A DNA stretch of 64,000 nt, from the NCBI RefSeq assembly GCF_900091435.1, contig NZ_FMCS01000002.1:124001-188000 (forward strand), written 5' to 3'. Source of the stretch: Micromonospora chaiyaphumensis. GTDB lineage: Bacteria > Actinomycetota > Actinomycetes > Mycobacteriales > Micromonosporaceae. Within the stretch, counting starts at the first letter, position 1. Each line of letters begins with the position of its first letter. The notes under the pieces are model-generated. The model had not been told where the DNA came from. It ran no database searches and saw only the letters and a program-made list of their open reading frames with translations. Shown one piece after another: positions 1 through 10,770 of this stretch. The position numbers and the translations under genes are program-made.

Positions 1-3000
1 GACGACCTCCCCCCGCCGCCACCGCCGCGCAGCCGCCCACAGTGGCTGGACGCGGACGATCCGGAGCACCCGCCGGAGGCGTCCTCGCGCGAGGTGCAGA
101 ACATCCCCCTGGGGCTCGGCGCGCTGCTGCTCGGGATCGCGGCGGTGGTCTTCGCCGCCGTGGCCACCAGCTCGATGGACGCGCTGGCCCGGCTGGGTGT
201 GCTGCTGGTCGCCACGGTGCTCATGCTGCTCGCACCGCCGGTGCTGGCCCGGCGCGGGCTGACCTCGACCGCCGAGACGATCGCCGCGGTGGGCCTGCTG
301 CTGCTGCCACTGGCCGGATACGCGCTCTGGGCCGTCGACCGGGTCGGCGGCAGCACCTCCGGCGCCGCCTTCTCTGGAACGATCTTCCTGGTCACCACCG
401 TTGTCGCGTTCGGGTACGCGTACTGGACCGGGCTCCGGGCGCCCCGCTTCGCCACCGTGCTGGCCGCCCAGCCGGTGCTGCCGCTGCTCGCCTACGAGCG
501 GATCACCGGGCCGGCCGGCTGGGCGCTGGTGCTCACCGTGGTGGCCGTGGCCGACCTCGCGCTGGCCCGCTCGGCGGTGGTGCTCGAACGCCCGGTCCGG
601 CAGGACCTGCCGGTCACGCCGCCCGAGGCGGCACCGCCCCGGCAGCGCGCCGCCGACGGCCGGCCCGAGTCGGACCCGGAGGAGTCGGCCGAGGTGCTCG
701 GCGGGGAGCCGCCCCCCGGCGCGGAGGCGCTCCCCCCGGCCCGTCCGGTGCCCTGGCTGCGCGAGCTGACCTGGCTGCTGCACGGGGCGGCGGTCGCCGT
801 CGCCCTGGCGTACGCGGTCACCGCCCTGCTGCGCGCCGCCACCGTGCCGACCGCCGCCGCGGCGGGAGCCGTCCTGCTGCTCGCCGCGCTGGTCGGGCTG
901 GCCGGCACGCTGGTGCTGCGCCGGCCGCCGCTGCCGGACGTGGGCGCCGGCATCGTCACCCTCGCGGTGATCGGCGCGCTGGGCCGGGTCGCCTCGGTCG
1001 CCTTCCCCGGCCGGTCCCTGCTGCTCATCGCCGCGGTCATCGCGCTGACCGGGTTCGCCGTCCGGGGCGTACCGGAGGCGGCCCGGCGGGGCCCGCAGCT
1101 CGCCTCGGCCGTGGCGCTCACGGTCAGCGGCCTGGTGGTGGCCGGCGGCGCCCTGCGCGCCGGGCTGGCCCCGGTCCGCGCCGCGCTGCCCGCCTGGTCG
1201 GCGGACCTGAGCGGATGGCACGCCGAGCTGGCGGCGGCGGTCGGCCCGAGCGGATGGCAGCTCGCCGCCAGCGCGCTGCTGCTCACCGTCGCCGCGGTGG
1301 TCGCCCTGCCGGCGGAGATCCGGCGGGAGTTCGCGGTGGTCGGCGCGGCGCTGACGGCGCTCGCCGTGCCCGCCTCGCTCGGACTGGGCTGGGCGGCCGC
1401 CTGCTGGCCGATGCTGCTGACGGCGGTGGCCATCGGCGTGCTCGGGCTCAGCGCCGGCACCGAGCGCGCCGCGGTGGCCCACTCGGTGACCGCCGCCGGG
1501 CTGGGGCTGATCGGGGCCGGGGCCGCGCTCGCGCGGCCCGCGCTGACGGCCGCCGCGCTGACCCTCCTGTTCCTGGCCGGCGCGCTGGTCTCGTTGGCGC
1601 CGCGGGTCCGGATCGCCGCGGCCGCCGCGGACACCGTCTGCGCCTGGGCGGCCGGCGGTGCCGCGTTCGCGCTCCCCGGCGCGGTGGCCGCGTTCGTCGC
1701 CGCCACCATGCCGACCCCGCCGGTCCTCACCGAGGCGAACCTGCGCGAGGTCACCGTCCCCATCCTCGCGGCGAGCTTCCTGGGCGTCTGCGTCACGCTC
1801 GGCTACGCGGCCCTCGTCCAGGTCGCGCAGCGGCGCCTCAGCGTGCCGCACGCGCTCGGCACCGTGCTGGGCGCGGTGGCGGTCGCGGCAGCCGCGTTCG
1901 GCGCGCCCGGCGCCACCACCGCCGACGCCTGGGTGGGTGGGCTGCTGCTGGTCGCCGCCGCGCTGCTGGCGCTGGCTCCCCGGATCGACGCGGGCCGCCG
2001 CGCCGACCTGTCCGTCGACGGGTCCGACCTGGCCCTCGCCGCCACCACGGTGGCGCTCATCGCCACCCTGGTCCGGATCGCCGCCGTGCTGGCCCCCGGC
2101 GGCCAGCTCGTGGTGGCCGCCGCGCTGGTGACGGTGGTCGCCGTCGCCGCCCGGGCGATGCCCGAGGAGTGGCGGCGCGGGCCGGTCCTCGGCATCGCGG
2201 CCGGCGGCACGGTGATCGGCCTGATCGCGGCGTGGAGCGCGCTGCGCGGCGGGGTCGGCGTGCTGGCCACGCCGGGCCCCATCTGGGCCGGCGACCTGAG
2301 CGGCTGGCCGGCCGCGCCGACCGGCGGATCCACCTGGCAGGCGCCGGTCGCGCTGGCGCTGCTGGCCGTGGCCGCCGGCATCCTGCTGCCGCCGCCCTGG
2401 AAGTACGACGTCTCCGGGGCGGCCGTCGTGCTCGCCACCATCGGCGCACCGGCCGCGTTCGACCTGCCCTGGTGGTCGCCGGTGCTCGTGGGCACCATGG
2501 TCGCCACCGTCTTCGGGATGGCGGCGGCGGCCGCGGCCGAGCCGCGGGCGGCGCTGTCCCGGGCCACGGTGGCCGGGGTGGTCGCCCTGCACGCCGCCGG
2601 CGCCGGCCTGGTCCGCCCGTGGACCACCGCGCTGGCGCTCGGCAGCATCGCGCTGATCGGGGTGACGGTCGCCGCACTGGCCCGCGCGATCGCCCCGACG
2701 CAGGTGGAGGACGTCCGCACCGAGGGGATGCCGGCGCACCTCGTGCAGGTCGGCGGCGCGGCGGCCGGGGCCGCCCTGCTCGCGCTGCCCGGGGCGGTGG
2801 CCGCCCTGGCCGCCGAGTACGACCGCCCCCCGCAGGTGGTGCTGACCGCCGCGCTGGCGGCGTCCAGCATCGGCCTGGCGGCCGTGGCGACGGTCCGCCG
2901 GCAGGTGCCGCAGTACCTCCCGTACGTGAGCGTGGCCGTCGTGGGCGGCGCGACGATCAGCGCGGCCGCCGCCCTGGTCACCCACCTCTCCCCCGGGGTG

Positions 3001-4560
3001 TACGCCGCGGCGGCGGCGCTGCTCGGCGTGCTCGCGGAGCTGATCCGGGCCGCCACCGTGCCACCGGCCGGCTCGGCCCAGCCGGTCCGCCGCTGGTCGG
3101 TGCTGCTCAACGGGGCGCTGCGCCGCGCACCGGACGACCCGGCCGAGCGGCGCTGGCGGGTGAGCCCGGCGGCCGGTGCGCTCGCCGCGGCGGCGCTGCC
3201 CACCGCCCTGGCCCTGGCCACCCTGGCGCCGGCGCTGGTGGTGGCGCTGGTCGAGCCGCTCCAGGTGGTGTCCCGGGTCTGGCAGGGTCCCCCGGAGGGC
3301 CTGCTCACCCCGCCACCCGAGGCGGTGGACCCGACACACGTGCTGACCGCTCTCCTGCTCACCACGACGGCGGCGCTCGCCGCGGTCGGGTTCAGCGGCG
3401 GCCGGCGCTCCCGGGCCGTGCCGGTGGTCCTGCCGGGGGCGGCGGTCACGCTGCTCATCACCCCGGTTGCGCTCGGCCGCGGCTGGCCGGTGACCGCGCT
3501 GGCCGGCCTGGCCGTCTTCACCGTCTCGATGCTGGGGCTGGCGCTCACCCCGCCGCCCGCGATCGCCGAGCCGGCCCGCTCGATCCGGGTCGCCCGGGTG
3601 CTCGTGTTCGCCATCGGGCTGGCCGCCGGGAACGCCGGGCTCGCGGGCAGCCTCGCCACCCGGGAGCTGACCCTGTTCACGCTGGGTGGCGCGGTCGGGG
3701 TGGGCACGGTTGCCGCGCTCTTCGGCACCACCCAGCGGGCCCGCATTCTCGGCTGGCTCTTCGCCTCGCTGATGGCCCAGCTCTTCGTGCTCACCCTCGG
3801 CCTGGTGGTCGGCCTCGCCGCGGTGTGGTCCGCGTTCGGGGTGCTGGCCGTCGGCGCGGCGCTCCAGGTGTTCGCCGCCGCCCTGCCCCGGCTGCGCCGG
3901 CCGGAGGCCTACCGGGAGGCGGCCACCGTGGAGTGGAGCGGCCACGCCGCGGCGCTCATCGCGCTGGCCCTGGCGTACGACTCGCCCCGGCACATCGCCG
4001 CGCTGCTGGCCGCCTGGGGCGCCGTCCTCGGCATGGCGGCCAGCCGCCCGGGCCGCCGGCCGGTGGAGCGGAACCTCCTGTTCTGGGGCGTGGTGATCTG
4101 CGAGATCACCGCCTGGTGGATCCTCATGCGGACGGCCGACGTGGCGTTGCCCGAGGCCTACACGCTGCCGTTCGCGGCGCTCGCCCTGCTGGTCGGGGTG
4201 CTGCAACTGCGCCACCGGCCCGACCTGTCGAGCTGGGTGGCGTACGGGCCGGCGCTGGTCGCGGCGTTCGTGCCGACGCTGGCCATCGTGCTGGCCACCG
4301 AGTCCAGCATGCTGCGCCAGGTGCTGCTGCTGCTCGGTGCCGTCGCGGTGCTGATCTTCGGCTCGATGAGCCAGCAGCAGGCGCCGGTGATCGTGGGCGC
4401 CACGGTGACCGCGATCGCCGCGGTGCACGCGCTGGTCAGCCTCGGCCCGTGGCTGGTGCTGATCCCGGTCGGCTTCCTCCTGCTGGTGCTCGGCGCGAGC
4501 AACGAGCGCCGCCGCCGCGCCCAGGAACGCCTGCAGACGGCGCTGCGCGGCATGCGGTGA
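1..4560 (+). CDS. Giant multipass membrane protein, SCO7613 C-terminal-domain type (5' partial)
   Basis: The reading frame is open from the first base, so the N-terminus lies outside the window; 1519 residues are visible. After a proline-rich stretch there is a nearly continuous series of Ala/Leu/Val-rich hydrophobic segments, probably more than 30 membrane helices. Two halves resemble each other: the motif ADLSGW followed by a Trp and a DLPWW/LGWAAACW segment occurs near 1201 and again near 2290, about 360 residues apart, suggesting an internal duplication. The C-terminal end (LGASNERRRRAQERL) resembles actinobacterial SCO7613 C-terminal-domain membrane proteins. Function is unknown; no catalytic motif is visible. 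The family assignment is from memory of such proteins and is moderately sure. Confidence 0.8.
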   Translation, partial: DDLPPPPPPRSRPQWLDADDPEHPPEASSREVQNIPLGLGALLLGIAAVVFAAVATSSMDALARLGVLLVATVLMLLAPPVLARRGLTSTAETIAAVGLLLLPLAGYALWAVDRVGGSTSGAAFSGTIFLVTTVVAFGYAYWTGLRAPRFATVLAAQPVLPLLAYERITGPAGWALVLTVVAVADLALARSAVVLERPVRQDLPVTPPEAAPPRQRAADGRPESDPEESAEVLGGEPPPGAEALPPARPVPWLRELTWLLHGAAVAVALAYAVTALLRAATVPTAAAAGAVLLLAALVGLAGTLVLRRPPLPDVGAGIVTLAVIGALGRVASVAFPGRSLLLIAAVIALTGFAVRGVPEAARRGPQLASAVALTVSGLVVAGGALRAGLAPVRAALPAWSADLSGWHAELAAAVGPSGWQLAASALLLTVAAVVALPAEIRREFAVVGAALTALAVPASLGLGWAAACWPMLLTAVAIGVLGLSAGTERAAVAHSVTAAGLGLIGAGAALARPALTAAALTLLFLAGALVSLAPRVRIAAAAADTVCAWAAGGAAFALPGAVAAFVAATMPTPPVLTEANLREVTVPILAASFLGVCVTLGYAALVQVAQRRLSVPHALGTVLGAVAVAAAAFGAPGATTADAWVGGLLLVAAALLALAPRIDAGRRADLSVDGSDLALAATTVALIATLVRIAAVLAPGGQLVVAAALVTVVAVAARAMPEEWRRGPVLGIAAGGTVIGLIAAWSALRGGVGVLATPGPIWAGDLSGWPAAPTGGSTWQAPVALALLAVAAGILLPPPWKYDVSGAAVVLATIGAPAAFDLPWWSPVLVGTMVATVFGMAAAAAAEPRAALSRATVAGVVALHAAGAGLVRPWTTALALGSIALIGVTVAALARAIAPTQVEDVRTEGMPAHLVQVGGAAAGAALLALPGAVAALAAEYDRPPQVVLTAALAASSIGLAAVATVRRQVPQYLPYVSVAVVGGATISAAAALVTHLSPGVYAAAAALLGVLAELIRAATVPPAGSAQPVRRWSVLLNGALRRAPDDPAERRWRVSPAAGALAAAALPTALALATLAPALVVALVEPLQVVSRVWQGPPEGLLTPPPEAVDPTHVLTALLLTTTAALAAVGFSGGRRSRAVPVVLPGAAVTLLITPVALGRGWPVTALAGLAVFTVSMLGLALTPPPAIAEPARSIRVARVLVFAIGLAAGNAGLAGSLATRELTLFTLGGAVGVGTVAALFGTTQRARILGWLFASLMAQLFVLTLGLVVGLAAVWSAFGVLAVGAALQVFAAALPRLRRPEAYREAATVEWSGHAAALIALALAYDSPRHIAALLAAWGAVLGMAASRPGRRPVERNLLFWGVVICEITAWWILMRTADVALPEAYTLPFAALALLVGVLQLRHRPDLSSWVAYGPALVAAFVPTLAIVLATESSMLRQVLLLLGAVAVLIFGSMSQQQAPVIVGATVTAIAAVHALVSLGPWLVLIPVGFLLLVLGASNERRRRAQERLQTALRGMR

Positions 4561-4600
4561 AACCGGAGGGGTGGGCGCTCGCCGTCGCGGGCGGGCAGCG

Positions 4601-4660
4601 GGTGCCGGGTCCGCGCGATGGTTCTGGCGGGGTGCCGGGTCCGCGCGGAGGTTCCTGCGG
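4601..4660. repeat. Two tandem copies of a 30-bp unit
   Basis: Units 4601-4630 and 4631-4660 are identical at 26 of 30 positions, both beginning GGTGCCGGGTCCGCGCG. A truncated third copy (GGTGG) runs into the 3' end of purE. The array fills the gap between the convergent membrane-protein gene and purE. No clear terminator hairpin was seen here. Confidence 0.8.
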
Positions 4661-4666
4661 GGTGGC

Positions 4667-5158
4667 TCAGGTGAGGGAGGCGCGGAGGTTGGCTTCCTTC
4701 TCGGCGACCAGGTCTTCCAGGCTGGCCTGGTAGGCGGCCATCCGGTCGCGCAGCGCCGGGTCGGACGCGCCCAGGATGCGCACGGCGAGCAGCCCGGCGT
4801 TGCGGGCGTTGCCGATCGACACCGTGGCCACCGGGACGCCGGCCGGCATCTGCACGATCGAGAGCAGCGAGTCCATGCCGTCGAGGTACTTCAGCGGTAC
4901 CGGCACGCCGATCACCGGCAGCGGGGTGACCGAGGCGACCATGCCGGGCAGGTGCGCGGCGCCCCCCGCCCCGGCGATGATCACCTTGACGCCGCGGTCG
5001 GCGGCGGCCCGCCCGTACTCGATCATCTTGACCGGGGTGCGGTGCGCCGACACCACGCCGACCTCGTAGGGCACGCCGAACTCGTCCAGCGCCTCCGCGG
5101 CGGCCCGCATCGTCGGCCAGTCCGAGTCGCTGCCCATGATCAGCCCGACGGTGCTCAC
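4667..5158 (-). CDS. purE: N5-carboxyaminoimidazole ribonucleotide mutase (class I PurE)
   Basis: Converts N5-CAIR to CAIR in cytosolic de novo purine synthesis, working directly after PurK. The 163-residue length is normal for class I PurE. The N-terminal GSDSDWPTM (residues 9-17) is the nucleotide-binding loop, SAHRTP carries the catalytic His39, and [11 protein letters not shown] is the conserved glycine-rich loop. It follows purK on the same strand with a 49-bp gap, so the two probably form one transcript. Start ATG at 5158. No purine riboswitch was recognisable upstream of purK. Confidence 0.97.
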   Translation of the reverse strand: MSTVGLIMGSDSDWPTMRAAAEALDEFGVPYEVGVVSAHRTPVKMIEYGRAAADRGVKVIIAGAGGAAHLPGMVASVTPLPVIGVPVPLKYLDGMDSLLSIVQMPAGVPVATVSIGNARNAGLLAVRILGASDPALRDRMAAYQASLEDLVAEKEANLRASLT

Positions 5159-5207
5159 TGTGTCTCCTTCGTTCGGACTGCGGGGCTCGCGAGCTCACTC
5201 CTCGCGC

Positions 5208-6365
5208 TCACTGACCCTCGCGCAGCCAGCGGGCGGCGCGCGCCGCCCGGGCCCGTACGTCGTCCAGGTCGGTGCCGAGCACGGTGACGTGCCCGATCTT
5301 GCGGCCGGGACGCACCTGCTTGCCGTAGAGGTGGACCTTGGCACCGGGTTCGGCGGCGAAGAGGTGGTGCAGCCGCTCGTCGATCGAGATGCCGCCCGGC
5401 TCGCCGCCCAGCACGTTGGCCATCACCACGACCGGCGCGGTGAGCGAGGTGTCCCCCATCGGGTAGTCGAGCACGGCCCGCAGGTGCTGCTCGAACTGGG
5501 AGGTCCGGGCCCCCTCGATGGTCCAGTGCCCGGAGTTGTGCGGCCGCATGGCCAGCTCGTTCACCACCAGCCCGCCGGGCGTCTCGAACAGCTCCACGGC
5601 GAGCAGGCCGACCACGCCGAGCGCGGTGGCCAGGTCGATGGCGAGCTGCTGTGCGGCGACCGCCCGCTCCTCCGGCAGGTCGGGTGCCGGGGCGAGCACC
5701 TCGACGCAGATGCCGTCGCGCTGCACCGTCTCCACCACCGGATAGGCGGCGACCTGCCCGAACGGCGACCGGGCCACCTGCACGGCCAGCTCCCGGCGCA
5801 GCGCCACCCGCTCCTCGACGATCAGCGGGGTGCCTCCGGCCAGCAGGGTGGTGGCCAGCTCCTCGGCCTGGGTGGCGTCGTCCACCATCCAGACGCCCCG
5901 GCCGTCGTAGCCGCCGCGGGCGGCCTTGAGCACGACCGGCCAGCCGATCTCCGCGCCGAACGCGAGCAGGTCGGCCGGGGCCTCGACCGGACGCCAGGCC
6001 GGATTCGGCGCACCCAGCTCACCGAGGCGCTCGCGCATCACCCGCTTGTCCTGCGCGTGCACCAGCGCCTCGGCCGGCGGGAAGAGCTTCACGCCCTCCT
6101 CGGTCAGCGCGCGGATGTGGGCGTTGGGCACGTGCTCGTGGTCGAAGGTGACCACGTCGCATCCCTTGGCGAAGGTGCGCAGGGCGGCGAGGTCGGTGTG
6201 GTCGCCGTACTGGACGTCGGCGGCGACCAGGGCGGCGCCGTCGTCCGGGGCGAGCGCGAGCACACGCAGCGACTGGCCGAGGGCGATGGCGGCCTGGTGG
6301 GTCATCCGGGCGAGCTGGCCACCGCCCACCATGCCGACGACAGGCAGTCCGGTACGGGAATCCAT
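5208..6365 (-). CDS. purK: N5-carboxyaminoimidazole ribonucleotide synthase
   Basis: ATP-grasp ligase that carboxylates AIR with bicarbonate to give N5-CAIR, the substrate of the neighbouring PurE. 385 residues, typical length. The N-terminal pre-ATP-grasp fold has GMVGGGQLARM near residues 10-20. The central domain carries PVVLKAARGGYDGRG, the ATP-binding lysine and glycine loop, and the C-terminal part has LAVELFE and the NELAMRPHNSGHWTIE motif. ATG start at 6365. First gene of the purK-purE pair. Confidence 0.97.
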   Translation of the reverse strand: MDSRTGLPVVGMVGGGQLARMTHQAAIALGQSLRVLALAPDDGAALVAADVQYGDHTDLAALRTFAKGCDVVTFDHEHVPNAHIRALTEEGVKLFPPAEALVHAQDKRVMRERLGELGAPNPAWRPVEAPADLLAFGAEIGWPVVLKAARGGYDGRGVWMVDDATQAEELATTLLAGGTPLIVEERVALRRELAVQVARSPFGQVAAYPVVETVQRDGICVEVLAPAPDLPEERAVAAQQLAIDLATALGVVGLLAVELFETPGGLVVNELAMRPHNSGHWTIEGARTSQFEQHLRAVLDYPMGDTSLTAPVVVMANVLGGEPGGISIDERLHHLFAAEPGAKVHLYGKQVRPGRKIGHVTVLGTDLDDVRARAARAARWLREGQ

Positions 6366-6409
6366 AGCGCCGCCAGCCTATCGGGGCGGTGGCGGGCGCC
6401 GGGCCCGGG

Positions 6410-6886
6410 TCAGCTCGTCGTGGCGACGGCGACGCGGCGGGGCGCGCGGGCCACCTCGCGGGCGGTGGTCCGGGCGATGAGCAGTGAGCCGATCACCGTC
6501 GGGGCGAGCCAGGCGGCCAGGTGCCCGCCGGTCATCTGCACCGCGAACCCGGTGACGAAGGCGATCACCGTGCTGCCCATGAGGTTGAGGTGCCAGATCC
6601 GCCAGCCCCGGGGGCCGAACCCGCGGGGCCGGCGCCGGGCGAACCAGAGCCCGCCGACCAGCCAGCCGAGGGTGAGCGCGCCGAGCACGGCCAGCCCCCA
6701 CAGGCGCGCCGGGTCGTAGGCGAACAGCCCGAAGGCGCTGAGGCTGAGGCCGACGGCGGCGCCCGCGTAGACCCGGCCGAGCAGGGTGTGCCGGCCGCGC
6801 CGCTTCGGTGCCAGCAGCACGGGCAGGGCCAGCAGCAGCCCGGTGGTGCCGCTGGCGGCGTGGATGACGAAGAGAACGGTGCGCAC
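6410..6886 (-). CDS. Small four-helix membrane protein, divergent from a PadR regulator
   Basis: 158 residues with about four hydrophobic segments, no signal peptide beyond the first helix, and conserved-looking His residues (VIHAASG near the N-terminus and IWHLNLMG mid-protein). I chose GTG at 6886 because a GGGAGGGGG ribosome site lies about 5 nt upstream; longer frames would read through the operator region. It is transcribed away from the PadR gene across a 101-bp gap that contains paired operator-like repeats, so it is the likely regulated target. The fold resembles DUF2306-like or heme-type small membrane proteins, but function cannot be assigned. Confidence 0.8.
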   Translation of the reverse strand: MRTVLFVIHAASGTTGLLLALPVLLAPKRRGRHTLLGRVYAGAAVGLSLSAFGLFAYDPARLWGLAVLGALTLGWLVGGLWFARRRPRGFGPRGWRIWHLNLMGSTVIAFVTGFAVQMTGGHLAAWLAPTVIGSLLIARTTAREVARAPRRVAVATTS

Positions 6887-6901
6887 GGGTCCCCCTCCCG
6901 C

Positions 6902-6959
6902 GACATCCCAATGTGGGAGGTCGATGGTCCCAGCATCGGACCTGACACAATGGGATGTC
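6902..6959. promoter_or_regulatory. Inverted-repeat operator region between divergent genes (probable PadR sites)
   Basis: GACATCCCAATGTG at 6902-6915 and CACAATGGGATGTC at 6946-6959 are inverted repeats with a single mismatch. The left arm itself contains the palindrome TCCCA-ATG-TGGGA (6906-6918), and both arms contain ATGT/ACAT elements of the kind PadR-family dimers bind. Lies between the divergent starts at 6886 and 6988, so one bound repressor could control both genes. The binding protein is an inference from position. Confidence 0.6.
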
Positions 6960-6987
6960 AAGGAGATTGGCGAAGGGAACCGAACCG

Positions 6988-7540
6988 ATGCCCGACCGGC
7001 CGCTGAACGCCACCGCCGCCTCACTGCTGGGCTTCCTGCACGACGGCCCGATGACCGGTTGGGACCTGGTCACCGAGGCCCAGCAGCGGATCGGGGCGTT
7101 CTGGTCACTCACCCAGAGCCAGGTCTACCGGGAGCTGACCGCCATGGCGGCGGCCGGGCTGGTCCGGGCCGGTGAGCGGGGCCGCCGCGACCGGAAGCCG
7201 TACGAGATCACCGAGGCGGGGCGCCGGGCGTTCGCCGAGTGGGCCGCCCGGCCCCCGGCGGACGAGACGATCCGCTTCCCACTGCTGCTGACCGTGCTGT
7301 TCGGGCGGCACCTGCCGCCGGAGCGGCTCGCCGGCTACCTGGGCGCGCAGCGGGCCGCGCACGCCGCACGGCTCGCCGACTACCAGGCCGCCGCGGCGGC
7401 ACTCCCCCCGGAGGCGGACGAGATCGAACCGTACGCGGTGGCCACGCTGCGCTTCGGGCTCGCGTACGAGCGGGCGGTGCTGGAGTGGTTCGACGCGCTG
7501 CCCGAGGCGCTGCGCCCCGCCGACGGGGGCGAGGCGCCGG

Positions 7541-7548
<8 letters not shown>
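6988..7548 (+). CDS. PadR-family transcriptional regulator
   Basis: 186 residues. The N-terminal winged helix (about residues 5-75) has the PadR pattern [17 protein letters not shown], then [16 protein letters not shown] and the wing [14 protein letters not shown]. The C-terminal half is the helical dimerisation region (Vir_C-like). Start ATG 6988 was preferred over the in-frame ATG at 6955 because GAAGGG at 6972-6977 is a plausible ribosome site and the earlier codon lies inside the operator repeat. It probably represses itself and the divergent membrane protein. Its last 8 bp overlap the convergent DUF255 gene. Confidence 0.92.
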
Positions 7549-9577
<2,029 letters not shown>

Positions 9578-9624
9578 CCGACGACCATATCGAGCGCGCG
9601 GCGACGGTGCGGCGCGAGCGGGAC

Positions 9625-9655
9625 GGCCGGACCGGGGACGTTCCCCGGCCCGGCC
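9625..9655. terminator. Hairpin after the secreted-protein gene
   Basis: GGCCGGACCGGGGA pairs with TCCCCGGCCCGGCC around a 3-nt loop with one mismatch. It begins 7 bp past the stop of the minus-strand gene ending at 9662. No T-run follows, as is common in high-GC actinobacteria. Confidence 0.55.
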
Positions 9656-9661
9656 GGCCCG

Positions 9662-10555
9662 TCAGCGGGTGAGGGTGATCGTCGAGGTGTCGGTCACGGT
9701 GAACTCCTGCCAGTAGACGAAGTCCCGGATGGGCACCTCGGTGACCGCCTGGGCCGTGCCGCGCTCGAAGTGGAGGTCGGCCGGGTAGGTGCTGGCCGAC
9801 CAGGGCACCTCCTGGCCCGGGGTGCACGGGACCGAGGTGGAGTACCACGCCTGGACCAGGCCCGCCTTCTTCTGCTGCTGGCTCAGGCGGCCGTCGACGC
9901 TCAGCGTTTCCGCCCGGGTGCAGGTCAGCGTGCCGCGCACGGTGGCGATGCCCTTGTTGTCGACCGTCGCCGTCGGGTTCACCGTGACGGTCGCGTCGAG
10001 TGCGGGCACCGGTGGCGGGTTCCCGATGTGGATCTCGCCGTGCGAGCCTCCGGTCGCGCCCTCGCAGCGGTAGTCGAACGTCGCGTCGAACCGCTCCAGG
10101 TAGCCGTACGGCCCCCAGGCGACGTCGACGACGGTGAACGAGCCGATGCTCTGCGAGCAGGACCGCCCCCAGCCGGCGTTGTCCAGGTTCATGCCCGCCG
10201 CATCGCTGTACGGCTGGCCGACGTTCTGGTAGGTGTCGCCCGGCTTCAGCTTCTCGCCCGTCGGGGCCTGGAGCGTGAGGTGCCAGAAGTTGTCGGCGCT
10301 GCTCCAGAACTCCATCCCGAAGAACTGCTGGTTGGTGTCGCCCCAGGCGTTCATCTCGTCGCCGGGTGTGGGGTTGCTGGAGCTGTACGAATAGGAGTTG
10401 CCGGCGGTGATCGGGTCGCCCGGCTCGCCCACCACGCTGAACGACCAGGTCTGCGGCAGGCCCGCCTGGGCCGGCGTGGAGACGACCAGACCGGCGACGC
10501 CGGCGGTCAGGGACAGGGCTGCGGCGAGCAGGGGTCGTCGCCAGGAACGGGTCAT
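9662..10555 (-). CDS. Secreted protein of unknown function
   Basis: 297 residues starting MTRSWRRPLL with a clear Sec signal peptide ending around STPAQA-GLPQ (cleavage near residue 32). ATG 10555 is chosen because GGGGGAGGA sits 6 nt upstream. The mature part is rich in Ser, Gly, Asn, Tyr and Trp, with few charged residues and four cysteines spaced to allow two disulfides. The second half (from about VTVNPTATV) looks like an immunoglobulin-like beta domain. I recognise no catalytic motif. It is divergent from the secreted PLC-like gene across a 215-bp gap that includes an AT-rich patch (about 10701-10727). Confidence 0.85.
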   Translation of the reverse strand: MTRSWRRPLLAAALSLTAGVAGLVVSTPAQAGLPQTWSFSVVGEPGDPITAGNSYSYSSSNPTPGDEMNAWGDTNQQFFGMEFWSSADNFWHLTLQAPTGEKLKPGDTYQNVGQPYSDAAGMNLDNAGWGRSCSQSIGSFTVVDVAWGPYGYLERFDATFDYRCEGATGGSHGEIHIGNPPPVPALDATVTVNPTATVDNKGIATVRGTLTCTRAETLSVDGRLSQQQKKAGLVQAWYSTSVPCTPGQEVPWSASTYPADLHFERGTAQAVTEVPIRDFVYWQEFTVTDTSTITLTR

Positions 10556-10770
10556 TGCTTGTCCTCCCCCGTAGTTGGACATGAAGAGCGACGCAGGTCG
10601 TGCGCCGCCACGTCAGGAAGGTTAGGGATCGGCCATCGATTCCGCTGCCCCGTCCGGTCCCGGTGTCGGTGACGCGACCGAGGGACACGATCCGTCCTTC
10701 CGATATTCATCTTTGTTGATTTGAATCAGCGCATGCCCGGCGCCGCCGGGCCGTCCGAAGGAGACGGTTC

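Noticed and set aside
4561..4600. Terminator between the giant membrane protein and purE
   Set aside because: Only the 30-bp repeats and GC-rich sequence; no stem longer than about 5 bp.
42..4733. A long Arg/Gly-rich open frame on the plus strand
   Set aside because: It is an off-frame reading of the giant membrane protein. The composition is typical of high-GC shadow frames, and the true frame has membrane helices and a family C-terminus.
6366..6409. Purine riboswitch before purK
   Set aside because: The gap is only 44 bp and has no purine aptamer core.
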